Assembly (NCBI RefSeq): GCF_001870905.1
Contig: NZ_LNDC01000059.1
Coordinates: forward strand, 1-43,230
Source: Geitlerinema sp. PCC 9228
Lineage (GTDB): Bacteria; Cyanobacteriota; Cyanobacteriia; Cyanobacteriales; PCC-9228
Reading direction: 5' to 3'
Length of the DNA stretch: 43,230 bases
In this document: positions 35,589-43,230 of the stretch, piece after piece
How positions within the stretch are numbered: position 1 is the first letter of the stretch
Layout of the letters: the number at the start of each line of letters is the position of its first letter
The notes under the pieces: model-generated
What the model saw: only the letters and a program-made list of their open reading frames with translations
Database searches by the model: none
What the model was told of the DNA's origin: nothing
Position numbers and translations under genes: made by a program

Positions 35589-36341
35589 GTGCTACAACGC
35601 TTCATGGAAGATCTCAAAAACGACCTCATAGCCGGTCTTCTCACAATTGTTCCCCTAGCCACCACCATCTGGATTAGCGTTACGATGGCAAGGTGGGCCA
35701 TCGATGCCCTAACCAGCATTCCCAAGCAGCTCAATCCCTTTGAGGGATTGGATCCGTTGCTGGTGAGCTTGTTGAACTTGTTGGTGGGGATTCTCGTACC
35801 GCTAACGCTCATCCTGTTGATTGGTTTGATGGCACGCAATATCGTGGGGCGTTGGTTGTTGGATGTTAGCGAAAGAATCTTTCAAGGAATTCCCCTCGCC
35901 GGTTCGGTCTACAAAACCCTCAAACAACTTCTCGAAACCCTGCTGCGGGATTCTCGGGAAAAATTCCATCGAGTGATTTTGGTGGAATACCCCCGTCGCG
36001 GTGTTTGGGCGATCGCCTTTGTGACCGGTAGCATCAAAGGAGAACTCAAATCCCACCTAGAAAGCGGCATGTTGAGTGTCTTCATCCCCACCACCCCCAA
36101 CCCCACCTCGGGATGGTATGCCATTATTCCCGAAGACGAAGTTATCAACCTTTCCATGTCCATTGAAGACGCCTTCAAAGTCTTGCTTTCCGGCGGTATT
36201 GTCAGCCCCAGCAACCTACCTGCCCTCTCGTCAAAAGAGCTGCAAAGTCGTACACTAGAGTCGCTGGAAAATAACAACGAGGCGGCTACTGGAGAAAACC
36301 ATTCCATCTCCGAAACCGCCAACAACGCCAACCAGTCTTAG
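35589..36341 (+). CDS. DUF502 membrane protein
   Basis: The 250-residue protein has two membrane segments (about 12-38 and 58-85) and a conserved soluble domain. The DUF502 family core includes IFQGIPLAGSVYKTLKQLLETL, FHRVILVEYPRRGVWAIAFVTG and VFIPTTPNPTSGWYAIIPED. The family is widespread in cyanobacteria and plants (COV-like) with no settled biochemical role. The start is GTG (35589), preceded by AGGAGAG. It lies 30 bases before nusB, likely in one transcript. Confidence 0.85.
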   Translation: MLQRFMEDLKNDLIAGLLTIVPLATTIWISVTMARWAIDALTSIPKQLNPFEGLDPLLVSLLNLLVGILVPLTLILLIGLMARNIVGRWLLDVSERIFQGIPLAGSVYKTLKQLLETLLRDSREKFHRVILVEYPRRGVWAIAFVTGSIKGELKSHLESGMLSVFIPTTPNPTSGWYAIIPEDEVINLSMSIEDAFKVLLSGGIVSPSNLPALSSKELQSRTLESLENNNEAATGENHSISETANNANQS

Positions 36342-36371
36342 CAAACCCCATTCCCACCCACAAATTCCCCT

Positions 36372-37004
36372 ATGAAAGCTCGGCAAATTGCACGGGAACT
36401 TGCACTGCTCAGTCTCAGCCAAATCGGCGGCAAAGAAAGCGCCGAACTAGACGACCTAGTGCTGGCATCGATCCGCACCCTCAGTTCGGAATGCGAAGAA
36501 CTCCTAGAAACAGCTTCTTTGGAAATCAAACGCGGCGAAAACTCTATTTTCGATAGCGAAACCCGCGCCGCCGATTTGGAAAGCAGCAAAAACGCGGTTC
36601 GCGAAGCCATGGAACTAGCGCGCGCCGCCATCAATCGTGTTGGTATGGCTGTGGAGCTGCCAGAATTTTTGCAGCTAGCCAACCAAAAAGAAGTGCGCGC
36701 CTATGCCTGGGAAATTCTCAGCAACGTCAAAACCAACCGCGAAGAAATCGACGAAGTCTTACAGCAATCCTTGGTTTCCTGGCAGTTGAGACGCCTGCCG
36801 CGCATCGACCGGGATTTATTGCGCATTGCCGCTGCCGAAATGATGTATATGGGCACTCCCCAGCAAGTCGCCATCAACGAATGCGTGGAAATTGCCAAAC
36901 GCTATAGCGAAGAAGAGGGACATCGCTTTATTAACGGTATTTTACGCCGTCTCAGCGATCGCCTGCGCGATCGCAGCGTTCCCACCTCCAACACCTCCAA
37001 ATAA
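36372..37004 (+). CDS. nusB: Transcription antitermination factor NusB
   Basis: NusB binds boxA RNA with ribosomal protein S10 (NusE) and prevents premature termination on rRNA operons. The 210-residue protein is longer than the E. coli form (139) because of an inserted helical stretch (about residues 25-105), common in cyanobacteria. The N-terminal KARQIARELALLSLSQIG and the C-terminal LLRIAAAEMMYMGTPQQVAINECVEIAKRYSEEEGHRFINGILRRL are typical. It is followed by ftsY after 219 bases. Confidence 0.92.
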   Translation: MKARQIARELALLSLSQIGGKESAELDDLVLASIRTLSSECEELLETASLEIKRGENSIFDSETRAADLESSKNAVREAMELARAAINRVGMAVELPEFLQLANQKEVRAYAWEILSNVKTNREEIDEVLQQSLVSWQLRRLPRIDRDLLRIAAAEMMYMGTPQQVAINECVEIAKRYSEEEGHRFINGILRRLSDRLRDRSVPTSNTSK

Positions 37005-37223
37005 GGAACTGCTGTTGAGTCCAACCCCGTTTCCACGGTAAAATAAGCAGCAAAAAGTACGCGCGAAGCTGAAGTCGCCACCCAGATTCCCACCGCAAAG
37101 CACATCGAGAGAATATCTATAGAATAGGCGCAAGACAGAAGATCCCTCGGAAAGCGAAAGCAGCTTCGCCTCCTATCCCCAAACCTGTCAACTTTGAAAT
37201 TGTGAATCGGATACGGAAAAGAA

Positions 37224-38789
37224 ATGGTCTTTAACTGGTTCCGTCGCCAATTTACCGATACTTCCAAATCCGCAGAAAAATCGGAGGAGTCTCCAGCATC
37301 TGCCGAAACGTCACCAGCCGAAGCCCCCGAGACAGAAACCACATCGGCAACCTCACAGGCAGAGGATGAATATTTGCAGTGGGCAAAAGCCGCCTACCGC
37401 AACATTCAAGCACGTCAAGGGGTAGAACCATCTACTACCACCGAAACGGAACCAGAAACCACCACAGAACCCACAGAGGAAGAAGAGACCGCCCCAGAAA
37501 CCGAAACCACCACCACTTCCCCAGCCGCTACAGAATCCCCAACGCCTACCAGTTCGGAAGCGGCAACCACCGTCGAATCCGAATCGGAAACGCCACCAGA
37601 GCCCCCCAGCGAACCCAAAACTCCTATCTGGGCAGAAACCGAATCCCAACGGCAAGCGCGCATGGAACGGTTAAAAGCCGAAGCCGTGGAAGCACCAGAA
37701 CCAGAAATTCCCGAAACCGAAGAAACCGAAACCCCATCGGCAAACGAACCCCTGACTTTGCAAGATATCTACGGGGATATCAATCTGGATGAAGGTTTTC
37801 TCTGGTCGGCGCGATTGCTTGCCCAACAGGGTCGCAACCCCGATGATGTTTCTATTGAAGAAATTACCTGGTTGCAAAAACTGCGGCGTGGGTTGGAAAA
37901 GACCCGTCGCAATTTAATCAACCAGTTGAAATCGATTGTCGGTCAGGGGCCTCTCAACGAAGAGGCCATTATGGAAATCGAGGCATTGCTGTTGGGGGCA
38001 GATGTGGGAGTTGAAGCCACCGATCGCATTATCGATGCTTTGCAGGAAAAATTGCGGGAAGAGGCATTGCCCCCAGAAGCCGCCATTAACTACCTCAAGA
38101 CCATTTTGCGGGAAATTCTGGATCGACCCACCCTCGATCGCCCCACACCGCTGCTGTATCCGGAAAAAGACCAGTTGAATATTTGGTTGATAACGGGGGT
38201 TAATGGTTCCGGCAAAACCACCACCATTGGCAAACTGGCGCATATTGCCCAGAAATCTGGCTACAAATGCCTCATTGCTGCTGCCGATACGTTTCGGGCG
38301 GCTGCCATCGAACAGGTCAAAATTTGGGGGCAACGCAGCCAGGTGGATGTGATTGCCAATCCCACCAGCAATACCGACCCAGCTTCGGTGGTGTTTGATG
38401 CCATTAACGCGGCGCGATCGCGGGAAACAGAACTGTTGCTGGTAGACACTGCCGGTCGCCTGCAAAACAAGAAAAACCTCATGGAGGAATTAAATAAAGT
38501 CCGCCGGGTCATTGACAAAAAAGCCGACGATGCCAAAGTAGAATCCCTGTTGGTACTCGATGCCACCCTCGGACAAAATGGATTGCAACAAGCCCAAGTC
38601 TTTGCCGAAGCTGCCCATCTCAGCGGCATTGTCTTGACAAAATTGGACGGAACTGCTAAAGGCGGCATTGCTTTTTCCGTGGTGGAACAGCTGGGATTGC
38701 CCATTCGGTTTATTGGGGCGGGAGAAGGCATCGAAGACCTGCGACCATTCTCTAGCTACGAATTTGTAGAAGCCATGTTGAGCGGATAG
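37224..38789 (+). CDS. ftsY: Signal recognition particle receptor FtsY
   Basis: FtsY docks SRP-ribosome complexes at the membrane for co-translational insertion. The 521-residue protein has an N-terminal acidic domain (about 12-190) almost wholly of E, T, P, S and A. The helical N domain follows, then the GTPase G domain with GVNGSGKTTT (about 325-334), DTFRAAAIEQ, DTAGRLQNK, TKLDGTAKGG and GAGEGIEDL. The acidic domain is long for cyanobacteria and its Thr/Glu-rich codon repeats suggest recent expansion. A short basic/aromatic N-terminus (MVFNWFRRQF) is a likely membrane-binding helix. Confidence 0.95.
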   Translation: MVFNWFRRQFTDTSKSAEKSEESPASAETSPAEAPETETTSATSQAEDEYLQWAKAAYRNIQARQGVEPSTTTETEPETTTEPTEEEETAPETETTTTSPAATESPTPTSSEAATTVESESETPPEPPSEPKTPIWAETESQRQARMERLKAEAVEAPEPEIPETEETETPSANEPLTLQDIYGDINLDEGFLWSARLLAQQGRNPDDVSIEEITWLQKLRRGLEKTRRNLINQLKSIVGQGPLNEEAIMEIEALLLGADVGVEATDRIIDALQEKLREEALPPEAAINYLKTILREILDRPTLDRPTPLLYPEKDQLNIWLITGVNGSGKTTTIGKLAHIAQKSGYKCLIAAADTFRAAAIEQVKIWGQRSQVDVIANPTSNTDPASVVFDAINAARSRETELLLVDTAGRLQNKKNLMEELNKVRRVIDKKADDAKVESLLVLDATLGQNGLQQAQVFAEAAHLSGIVLTKLDGTAKGGIAFSVVEQLGLPIRFIGAGEGIEDLRPFSSYEFVEAMLSG

Positions 38790-38907
38790 AAAAGAGCCGA
38801 ACAATTTATTGATTTTTGGTAAGGAATCGGTCTACTTGGGAACGGAATGAGGACAATAAAAATAGAAACAATCCGTATTCCCGATAACTGCTACCAGTCA
38901 ATCCCCC

Positions 38908-40362
38908 ATGTCCAAGCAACTGATTTATCGTTTCGCTACTTCTAGCTTGCTGGCAGTTGGTATGACGACGCTACCAATGGCGGCAGCTACCTTGCTATCC
39001 CCCGCAGAACAGCGAGGATTTGATTTGCTGGAGTCTCCTGCCCTAGCTGCAGATGAAGAAGAACGCACCAATATCCAGGTCTACGAACAAGCCAGCGATG
39101 CTGTGGTTGCCATTGAAGCGGGCAATAGCGCCGGCAGTGGTAGTATTATCAGTGCCGATGGTTTGGTCCTAACCAACGCTCACGTAATAGAAGGCGCTTC
39201 GGACAATATTACCGTGACTCTGGAAGACGGGCGGCGTGTGGCAGCAGAAGCGATCGCCTTTGCCAGTTCGGAAGATTTAGCGATCTTGCAAATTCGCGGG
39301 GCTGAGAACTTACCCACCATTCCCCTAGCCGATACTGGATCGGTTCAAGTTGGCCAGCGAGCCTTTGCCATTGGCAATCCCTTCGGTCAATTTCAAGGAA
39401 CTTTTACCACTGGGATTGTGAGTCGTTTGGACAGCCAACGGGGACTCATCCAACACGACGCCGCCATCAATCCCGGCAATTCCGGCGGACCTTTGCTCAA
39501 CAGCGACGCCGAACTCATTGGTGTTAATACAGCCATTTTTACCAGCGGTCAATCGCAAGGCAATATTGGCATTGGTTTTGCCATCTCGGTTTCCCGCGTG
39601 CAATCTTTTTTGGCTTCTGTACGCCAAGGCAATGCCCCGCGGGCTAACCAACGCTCCCGACCCTCGCAAAACCGACAAGAACCGCAAGCGATCGCCCTGA
39701 ACGGACGTAGCATTTCCGGACAGTTACGCCCTGGCGATAACGTTTTGCCAGTGGATAATAGCTTTTTTGATGTTTATACCTTCTCTGGGCAACAGGGTCA
39801 GCAAGTCACCATCGACATGAACAGTCAAGAAATCGATCCCTATCTGATTCTATTCGATCCCAATGGGGTGCCTATTGCCCAAGATGATGACAGTGGCAGA
39901 CAAGCTAACGCTCGTATTGCCGTCACCCTACCCAGAAACGGCACATACACCTTGCTAGCCAACTCCTATCGCAGCAACGAATCGGGACAATATACCCTAC
40001 AAGCGATCGCTGATGGCAACAACGCACCTCCCAGCAACAGCACCGCTAGAGTGATTTTACAGCGCCGCGGCGAGCTAGAAGTGGGCGATTCCCGTTTGTC
40101 TGATAGGAGTTTGTACGACACCTTCTCCTTTTCCGGGCGTCGGGGGCAACGGGTACAAATCCTTTTAGAAAGTCCCGATTTCGACACGTATTTGATTTTG
40201 GTAGACGAAAACGGTGAAAAACTGGCAGAAAACGACGACTTTCGCCGGGGAAATACCAACTCCGCCCTAAGGGTCAACCTCCCCTACACTGGTTCCTACC
40301 GAGTTTTGGTCAACGCCTACGATCGCACCGGTCGCGGTCGCTACCAACTCATCATCCGCTAG
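38908..40362 (+). CDS. Secreted trypsin-like serine protease with two PPC domains
   Basis: The 484-residue protein begins with a signal peptide (about 1-48, ending ALA). The trypsin/HtrA-type catalytic domain (about 53-240) has the triad His92 (LTNAHV), Asp123 (SEDLAIL) and Ser192 (NPGNSGGPL). In place of the PDZ domains of HtrA, the C-terminus carries two PPC domains of about 95 residues (about 268-370 and 385-484). Each has the conserved D-x-YTF/FSF start and PYLILFDPNG or TYLILVDENG core. PPC domains often follow secreted peptidases and may be cleaved or bind substrate. Action in the periplasm or outside the cell is likely. Confidence 0.88.
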   Translation: MSKQLIYRFATSSLLAVGMTTLPMAAATLLSPAEQRGFDLLESPALAADEEERTNIQVYEQASDAVVAIEAGNSAGSGSIISADGLVLTNAHVIEGASDNITVTLEDGRRVAAEAIAFASSEDLAILQIRGAENLPTIPLADTGSVQVGQRAFAIGNPFGQFQGTFTTGIVSRLDSQRGLIQHDAAINPGNSGGPLLNSDAELIGVNTAIFTSGQSQGNIGIGFAISVSRVQSFLASVRQGNAPRANQRSRPSQNRQEPQAIALNGRSISGQLRPGDNVLPVDNSFFDVYTFSGQQGQQVTIDMNSQEIDPYLILFDPNGVPIAQDDDSGRQANARIAVTLPRNGTYTLLANSYRSNESGQYTLQAIADGNNAPPSNSTARVILQRRGELEVGDSRLSDRSLYDTFSFSGRRGQRVQILLESPDFDTYLILVDENGEKLAENDDFRRGNTNSALRVNLPYTGSYRVLVNAYDRTGRGRYQLIIR

Positions 40363-40389
40363 CTTCGCAGCCTGGAAGCTTGGGAGCGG

Positions 40390-40440
40390 CCGAGCGTGGG
40401 AAATGGAAAACCTTCATTATTCCTATGCTCCCATGCTCGG
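40390..40440 (+). terminator. Hairpin downstream of the protease gene
   Basis: CCGAGCGTGGGA (40390-40401) pairs with TCCCATGCTCGG (40429-40440), 12 positions with one G-T. It lies 28 bases after the protease stop. No T-run follows, so it may protect the mRNA end or terminate with help. Confidence 0.5.
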
Positions 40441-40470
40441 TATGCCCCAACACGGAAAAAATTCGGGAGT

Positions 40471-40624
40471 TTGGTAGCCCCGTCTTTTTCAAGCGGGGCG
40501 GAAAAACCACTCGGCGGCTTTAGCCGCAATGATATGATAGAATTCTCTCACCGACTCTAAAACACTAACAAACGTTCACAGACGTTAAGGTTTCTTCCTG
40601 CTTCCTAGTAAAGGAGTCGGCTCC
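40471..40624 (-). mobile_element. Right end of the tnpB-type element with tnpB 3' remnant
   Basis: Read on the minus strand, this begins with the last codons of tnpB (GADSFTRKQEETLTSVNVC, stop at 40565-40567). CCGACTC pairing with GAGTCGG follows, then the palindrome GCGGCTAAAGCCGC (40514-40527). It ends with the hairpin CGGGGC/GCCCCG (40477-40499) and TACCAAAC. This order matches IS200/IS605 right ends in which the TnpB guide RNA overlaps the 3' end of tnpB. The exact terminus is not determined. The group II intron is inserted immediately upstream. Confidence 0.65.
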
Positions 40625-40665
40625 GTTAAACTAAGCCGGGCAGTCGCCCACCCGACTCGTCTTCA

Positions 40666-40699
40666 AAACCGGACTTGACACTTTTGCGTCATCCGGCTC
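40666..40699 (-). ncRNA. Group II intron domain V
   Basis: The 34-nt hairpin reads GAGCCGGATGACGCAAAAGT then GTCAAGTCCGGTTT on the minus strand. It has the GNAA-type terminal loop, the 2-nt bulge region and the base-paired ends GAGCCGG/CCGGTTT of the catalytic domain. Confidence 0.8.
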
Positions 40700-41579
40700 C
40701 TCAACAACTTGGCTCTTGTCATGAGTACCAGGACTACCATCGTTGGCAGTTTTTGCATCGTGGCAATGTTTGTGAAGAAGTTGTAGGTTATCGTATTTGT
40801 CCTTTCCGCCTAGAGCTTTCGGGACGATGTGGTCGATTTCCATTACATCTTCTTCACGGAATGTCAGTCCACAATGGGCGCATTTCCCTTTTTGTTTCTT
40901 CAAAAGTTTTGATACTCTTGTAGGAACTCCAGGTTGTTTGCCCATCCTTGAACTCCAGTATTTCAAATTGCCTTCGTATGGGCTGGCTTCACCTTTGACC
41001 TTAACGTGGCGTACAATTGGTGTTTCTGAGTGGGTTCTCAACTGCATCGGATTGTTTTCCGAACGTGTTGCAAATGCCCACTTGCGATTGCCAATTGTTT
41101 GCCAGTATTTCCGGGCTACCCATTCATTGGTTTTGTTTAGGTGTCTCCATCTTCCCCATCTGGCTAACTTCCAGTAAAGGAGTGCGTCCAGGTAGGAGAA
41201 AGTTTCTTTTGACACCACAGAGGAATAGTAATTGCACCAACCCCTTATGACTGGATTGAGATGTTGTATCAAGCCTTCTTGAGGGGCTGCTTTGTGCGAA
41301 TCTATTATCCCTTTCAGTTTCTCGTAGTGGGTTTGGACGGCTTTTTTGCTGGGTTTGGTGATGGTTTTGAAGCCCAAAGGCTTGCCCTTGGAGTTTTTCC
41401 CGGTTTTGTATTTTCCGACTTCACACTGTCGTATAGTAAAACCGAGGAAGTCAAATCCTGGGTCCTTGCCCTCTAATGTGTGGGTGATACGAGTTTTAGC
41501 CTCTTTAAGGTCTAGTCCCATTCCTTTCAGCCAATCCGAGATGTGGTCACGGCATTCGTTGATTACATCTTGACTCTCA

Positions 41580-41601
41580 TGTATGATTACTGTATGATTA
41601 C
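41580..41601. repeat. 11-bp exact tandem duplication in the RT gene
   Basis: TGTATGATTAC occurs twice in direct tandem (41580-41590, 41591-41601). It creates the frameshift and an immediate stop after the YADD motif. Confidence 0.95.
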
Positions 41602-43091
41602 GAAGTCGTCAGCATATCTAATTAAGGATACTGCGTTTCTTCGTATTGTACGACTACCCTTTCCAGGCAACCTTTCCACTAAGTCTTTGATGCTTTCTTC
41701 CATGCCATGGAGGGCGATATTTGCCAACAGGGGACTGATGACGCCTCCCTGTGGTGTACCCTCATCCGTGGAATATAGCTGTCCGGCATCAATGACGCCA
41801 GCATTTAACCATGCCCGTACCTGTCGTCTGATGGCAGGAAATGTTTCGAGTTTGTCTAGTAGTTTGGCGTGGTCAATCTTATCAAAGCATTTTGAGATGT
41901 CAGCATCCAATACCCATTTGGCTTTTTGTTTAATGGATTGGTGGATGGCATCAATTGCATCATGGCAAGACCTTCCTGGTCTGAACCCGTATGAATTGGG
42001 TTCAAACTTTGCCTCCCACTGGGGCTCGATTGCCATCTTGACTAAGGCTTGTAGTGCGCGGTCGTACATCGTGGGAATTCCTAATGGTCTTTTCTCATCT
42101 CTCCCAGGTTTGGGTAGCCATATCCGACGTGTGGGTTTGGCTTTTGAGTTGAGTTTCAAACGACCTGCAAGGCTCAAACGTGCTTTTGGGGACAATGATT
42201 TAACACCATCCACTCCTGCCGTCTTTTTGCCTTGGTTATCTTGTGTTACCCGACGAACCACTAACACTCTGGCTGACCAGCTTTTTAGCAATAGTTTCTG
42301 GAGTCCGCGAACTGTAGCGACATCACCACGACGCTTGGCTTGATAAATTCGTTTTTGCAGGCGGAAGACGTGACGCTCGACCTTCTTCCAGTCGATGTCT
42401 CGCCATTCCAGTCTCACCGTATTGTTTCCAATCGTTTTGGACGTATCCATGCTACTTTCGACCTTATCTTCCAAGTCATCGAGAGTCTGTCAGCCTATCC
42501 AACCCATTACAGGTTGGCATTCGCTTCTGACTCTATCCTGCCCACCGCAGGCTTGCGGATGGTTTCCTACTCAAGGTATCGACCTTATTCCTTGAGAGCC
42601 ATACGGGGGTTACTTCGTTCCAGATACCGATTGGTTGTACCTTTAGGATGCCACTGTACGCCGGGTTTGTTTCGGGTGTGTGAAAGGTCTTATAAGTACA
42701 AGCCTTTCCTAATATCCTTAACCTTTTGGTTCCTGCGTTTCAGTCCAATTTTCGCAGGGTTGTGGTCACGACGCTTTTGACATGACTTCGTTTTCTATCC
42801 GTAAGCACTTGCTCGAAGGGATACCTGTTTGGACCCAGGCTTAACCTCCTTTCATCCCCGCTTCACCAATTTGATAACCAGTCTCCTCGATGGGGGATGT
42901 GCTTTCACACAACACACCTTGCGGGACGGACTTGCACCGTCATCGATATCCAGTTGTCAAGGTTACCCCGAAGGGTTCTAACCTTGCTCCTGCTTATACC
43001 TCGGAATTCATATGAATTCCCGCGATTTCACAGGAAACGAATCGCACACTTACTCCACAGGCTGACACGGTAGGTCTTACCGCCAAATTTG

Positions 43092-43230
43092 TTAAACTGC
43101 CAAATTCGCTAAGTTCTTACTAGCATTTAAGTCTCTGTCGATGGACGTTCCACAATGTTCGCAGTGGAACGTCCGTTCTGATAGGGACAGCGATTCTTTC
43201 TTGTATCCGCAATTAGAACAGGTCTTAGAC
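43092..43230 (-). pseudogene. tnpB: TnpB (IS200/IS605 OrfB) C-terminal part, interrupted
   Basis: The window end holds the TnpB zinc finger: CSNCGYKKESL, then FHCEHCGTSIDRDLNASKNLANLAV. CxxC...CxxC and DRDxNA are diagnostic; the final D belongs to the RuvC-like nuclease site. TnpB is an RNA-guided nuclease that helps retain IS200/IS605 elements. The frame stops at 43092-43094 because of an imperfect 17-bp duplication (AATTTGGCAGTTTAACA before AATTTGGCGGTAAG). The frame after it continues as RPTVSACGV (43089-43051) until the group II intron at 43049. The last codons are beyond the intron (40565-40624). The N-terminal part is outside the window. Confidence 0.85.

Larger units (their letters stand above)
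40631..42474 (-). pseudogene. Group II intron reverse transcriptase/maturase/HNH endonuclease, frameshifted
   Basis: The intron-encoded protein has an RT domain from LEWRDIDWKKVERHVFRLQ through the active site YADD. The RT tail and maturase X domain follow, then an HNH endonuclease near the C-terminus (CAHCGLTFREEDVMEIDHIVP). The frame is broken just after YADDFVII by an exact 11-bp tandem duplication (41580-41590 and 41591-41601). Removing one copy joins YADDFVII to HESQDVINECRDHISDWLKG, a normal RT continuation. As read, the first part ends at about 41587 and the rest has no proper start. The last ~30 codons run through domain V and VI of the intron RNA. The intron probably cannot mobilise itself. 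Confidence 0.88.
40625..43049 (-). mobile_element. Group II intron with a broken reverse transcriptase gene
   Basis: The intron is read on the minus strand. The likely 5' end is GTGTGCG at 43049-43043, matching the GUGYG consensus. The region to 42475 (about 575 bases, without a gene) is the structured 5' part of the ribozyme, including a GACGG-TGCAAGT-CCGTC hairpin. Domain V is clear at 40666-40699 (GAGCCGGATGAC...GTCAAGTCCGGTTT), followed by a domain VI-like stem and TTTAAC at 40625. Size is about 2.4 kb. It is inserted near the 3' end of a tnpB gene. Boundaries are by consensus and may be off by a few bases. Confidence 0.8.

Noticed and set aside
1-43230. CRISPR array or defence island
   Set aside because: No regularly spaced direct repeats of 25-40 bases and no cas, restriction or toxin-antitoxin genes found.

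Overview
The window is chromosomal DNA of a beta-cyanobacterium. It carries a Form IB RuBisCO operon (rbcL-rbcX-rbcS), a beta-carboxysome locus (ccmK2-ccmK1-ccmM-ccmN), the low-CO2 NDH-1MS genes (ndhF3-ndhD3-cupA) and GUN4. The palindrome GCGATCGC (HIP1) occurs throughout, as is typical of this phylum. An HpsJ-like membrane protein hints at a filamentous lineage, but I would not name a genus.

Layout. 0-10.6 kb is housekeeping and envelope: a site-2 protease, murQ with a DUF3110 gene (both minus strand), a 1704-residue TamB-like protein, a ChaN-like protein and hisC. 11.3-25.8 kb is a CO2-concentrating block: cupA, ndhD3 and ndhF3 on the minus strand, a 1.9-kb divergent spacer, then ccmK2, ccmK1, ccmM, ccmN, rbcL, rbcX and rbcS on the plus strand. 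25.9-40.4 kb holds ordinary genes: a Nudix hydrolase, a response regulator overlapping rfaE2 overlapping gun4, a universal stress protein, an AGCS symporter, an HMA copper chaperone, an MscS channel, HpsJ, a GT2 glycosyltransferase, DUF502, nusB, ftsY and a trypsin/PPC protease. 40.5-43.2 kb is a tnpB-type element interrupted by a group II intron whose reverse transcriptase is broken.

How the genes fit together. NDH-1MS with CupA turns CO2 into bicarbonate. The CcmK shell, with CcmM and CcmN as organisers, packages RuBisCO (RbcL/RbcS, assembled with RbcX) and makes CO2 for it. So one 14.5-kb stretch encodes uptake, compartment and enzyme. Missing from their usual places are ccmL (vertex pentamer, expected between ccmK1 and ccmM) and cupS (expected after cupA).

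Most unusual points. (1) A ~380-bp structured repeat occurs twice in inverted orientation around ndhF3; one copy lies inside the ndhF3-ndhD3 operon. Its 3' end resembles the right end of the tnpB element at the far end of the window, so it may be a tnpB-less relative carrying a guide-RNA-like transcript. (2) ccmM is frameshifted twice, at the same codon position of its first two RuBisCO-binding repeats. (3) The ccmK2/ccmK1 and ccmK1/ccmM gaps hold extensive nested hairpins; the second sits where ccmL should be. (4) The intron reverse transcriptase is broken by an exact 11-bp tandem duplication, and the host tnpB by an imperfect 17-bp one.
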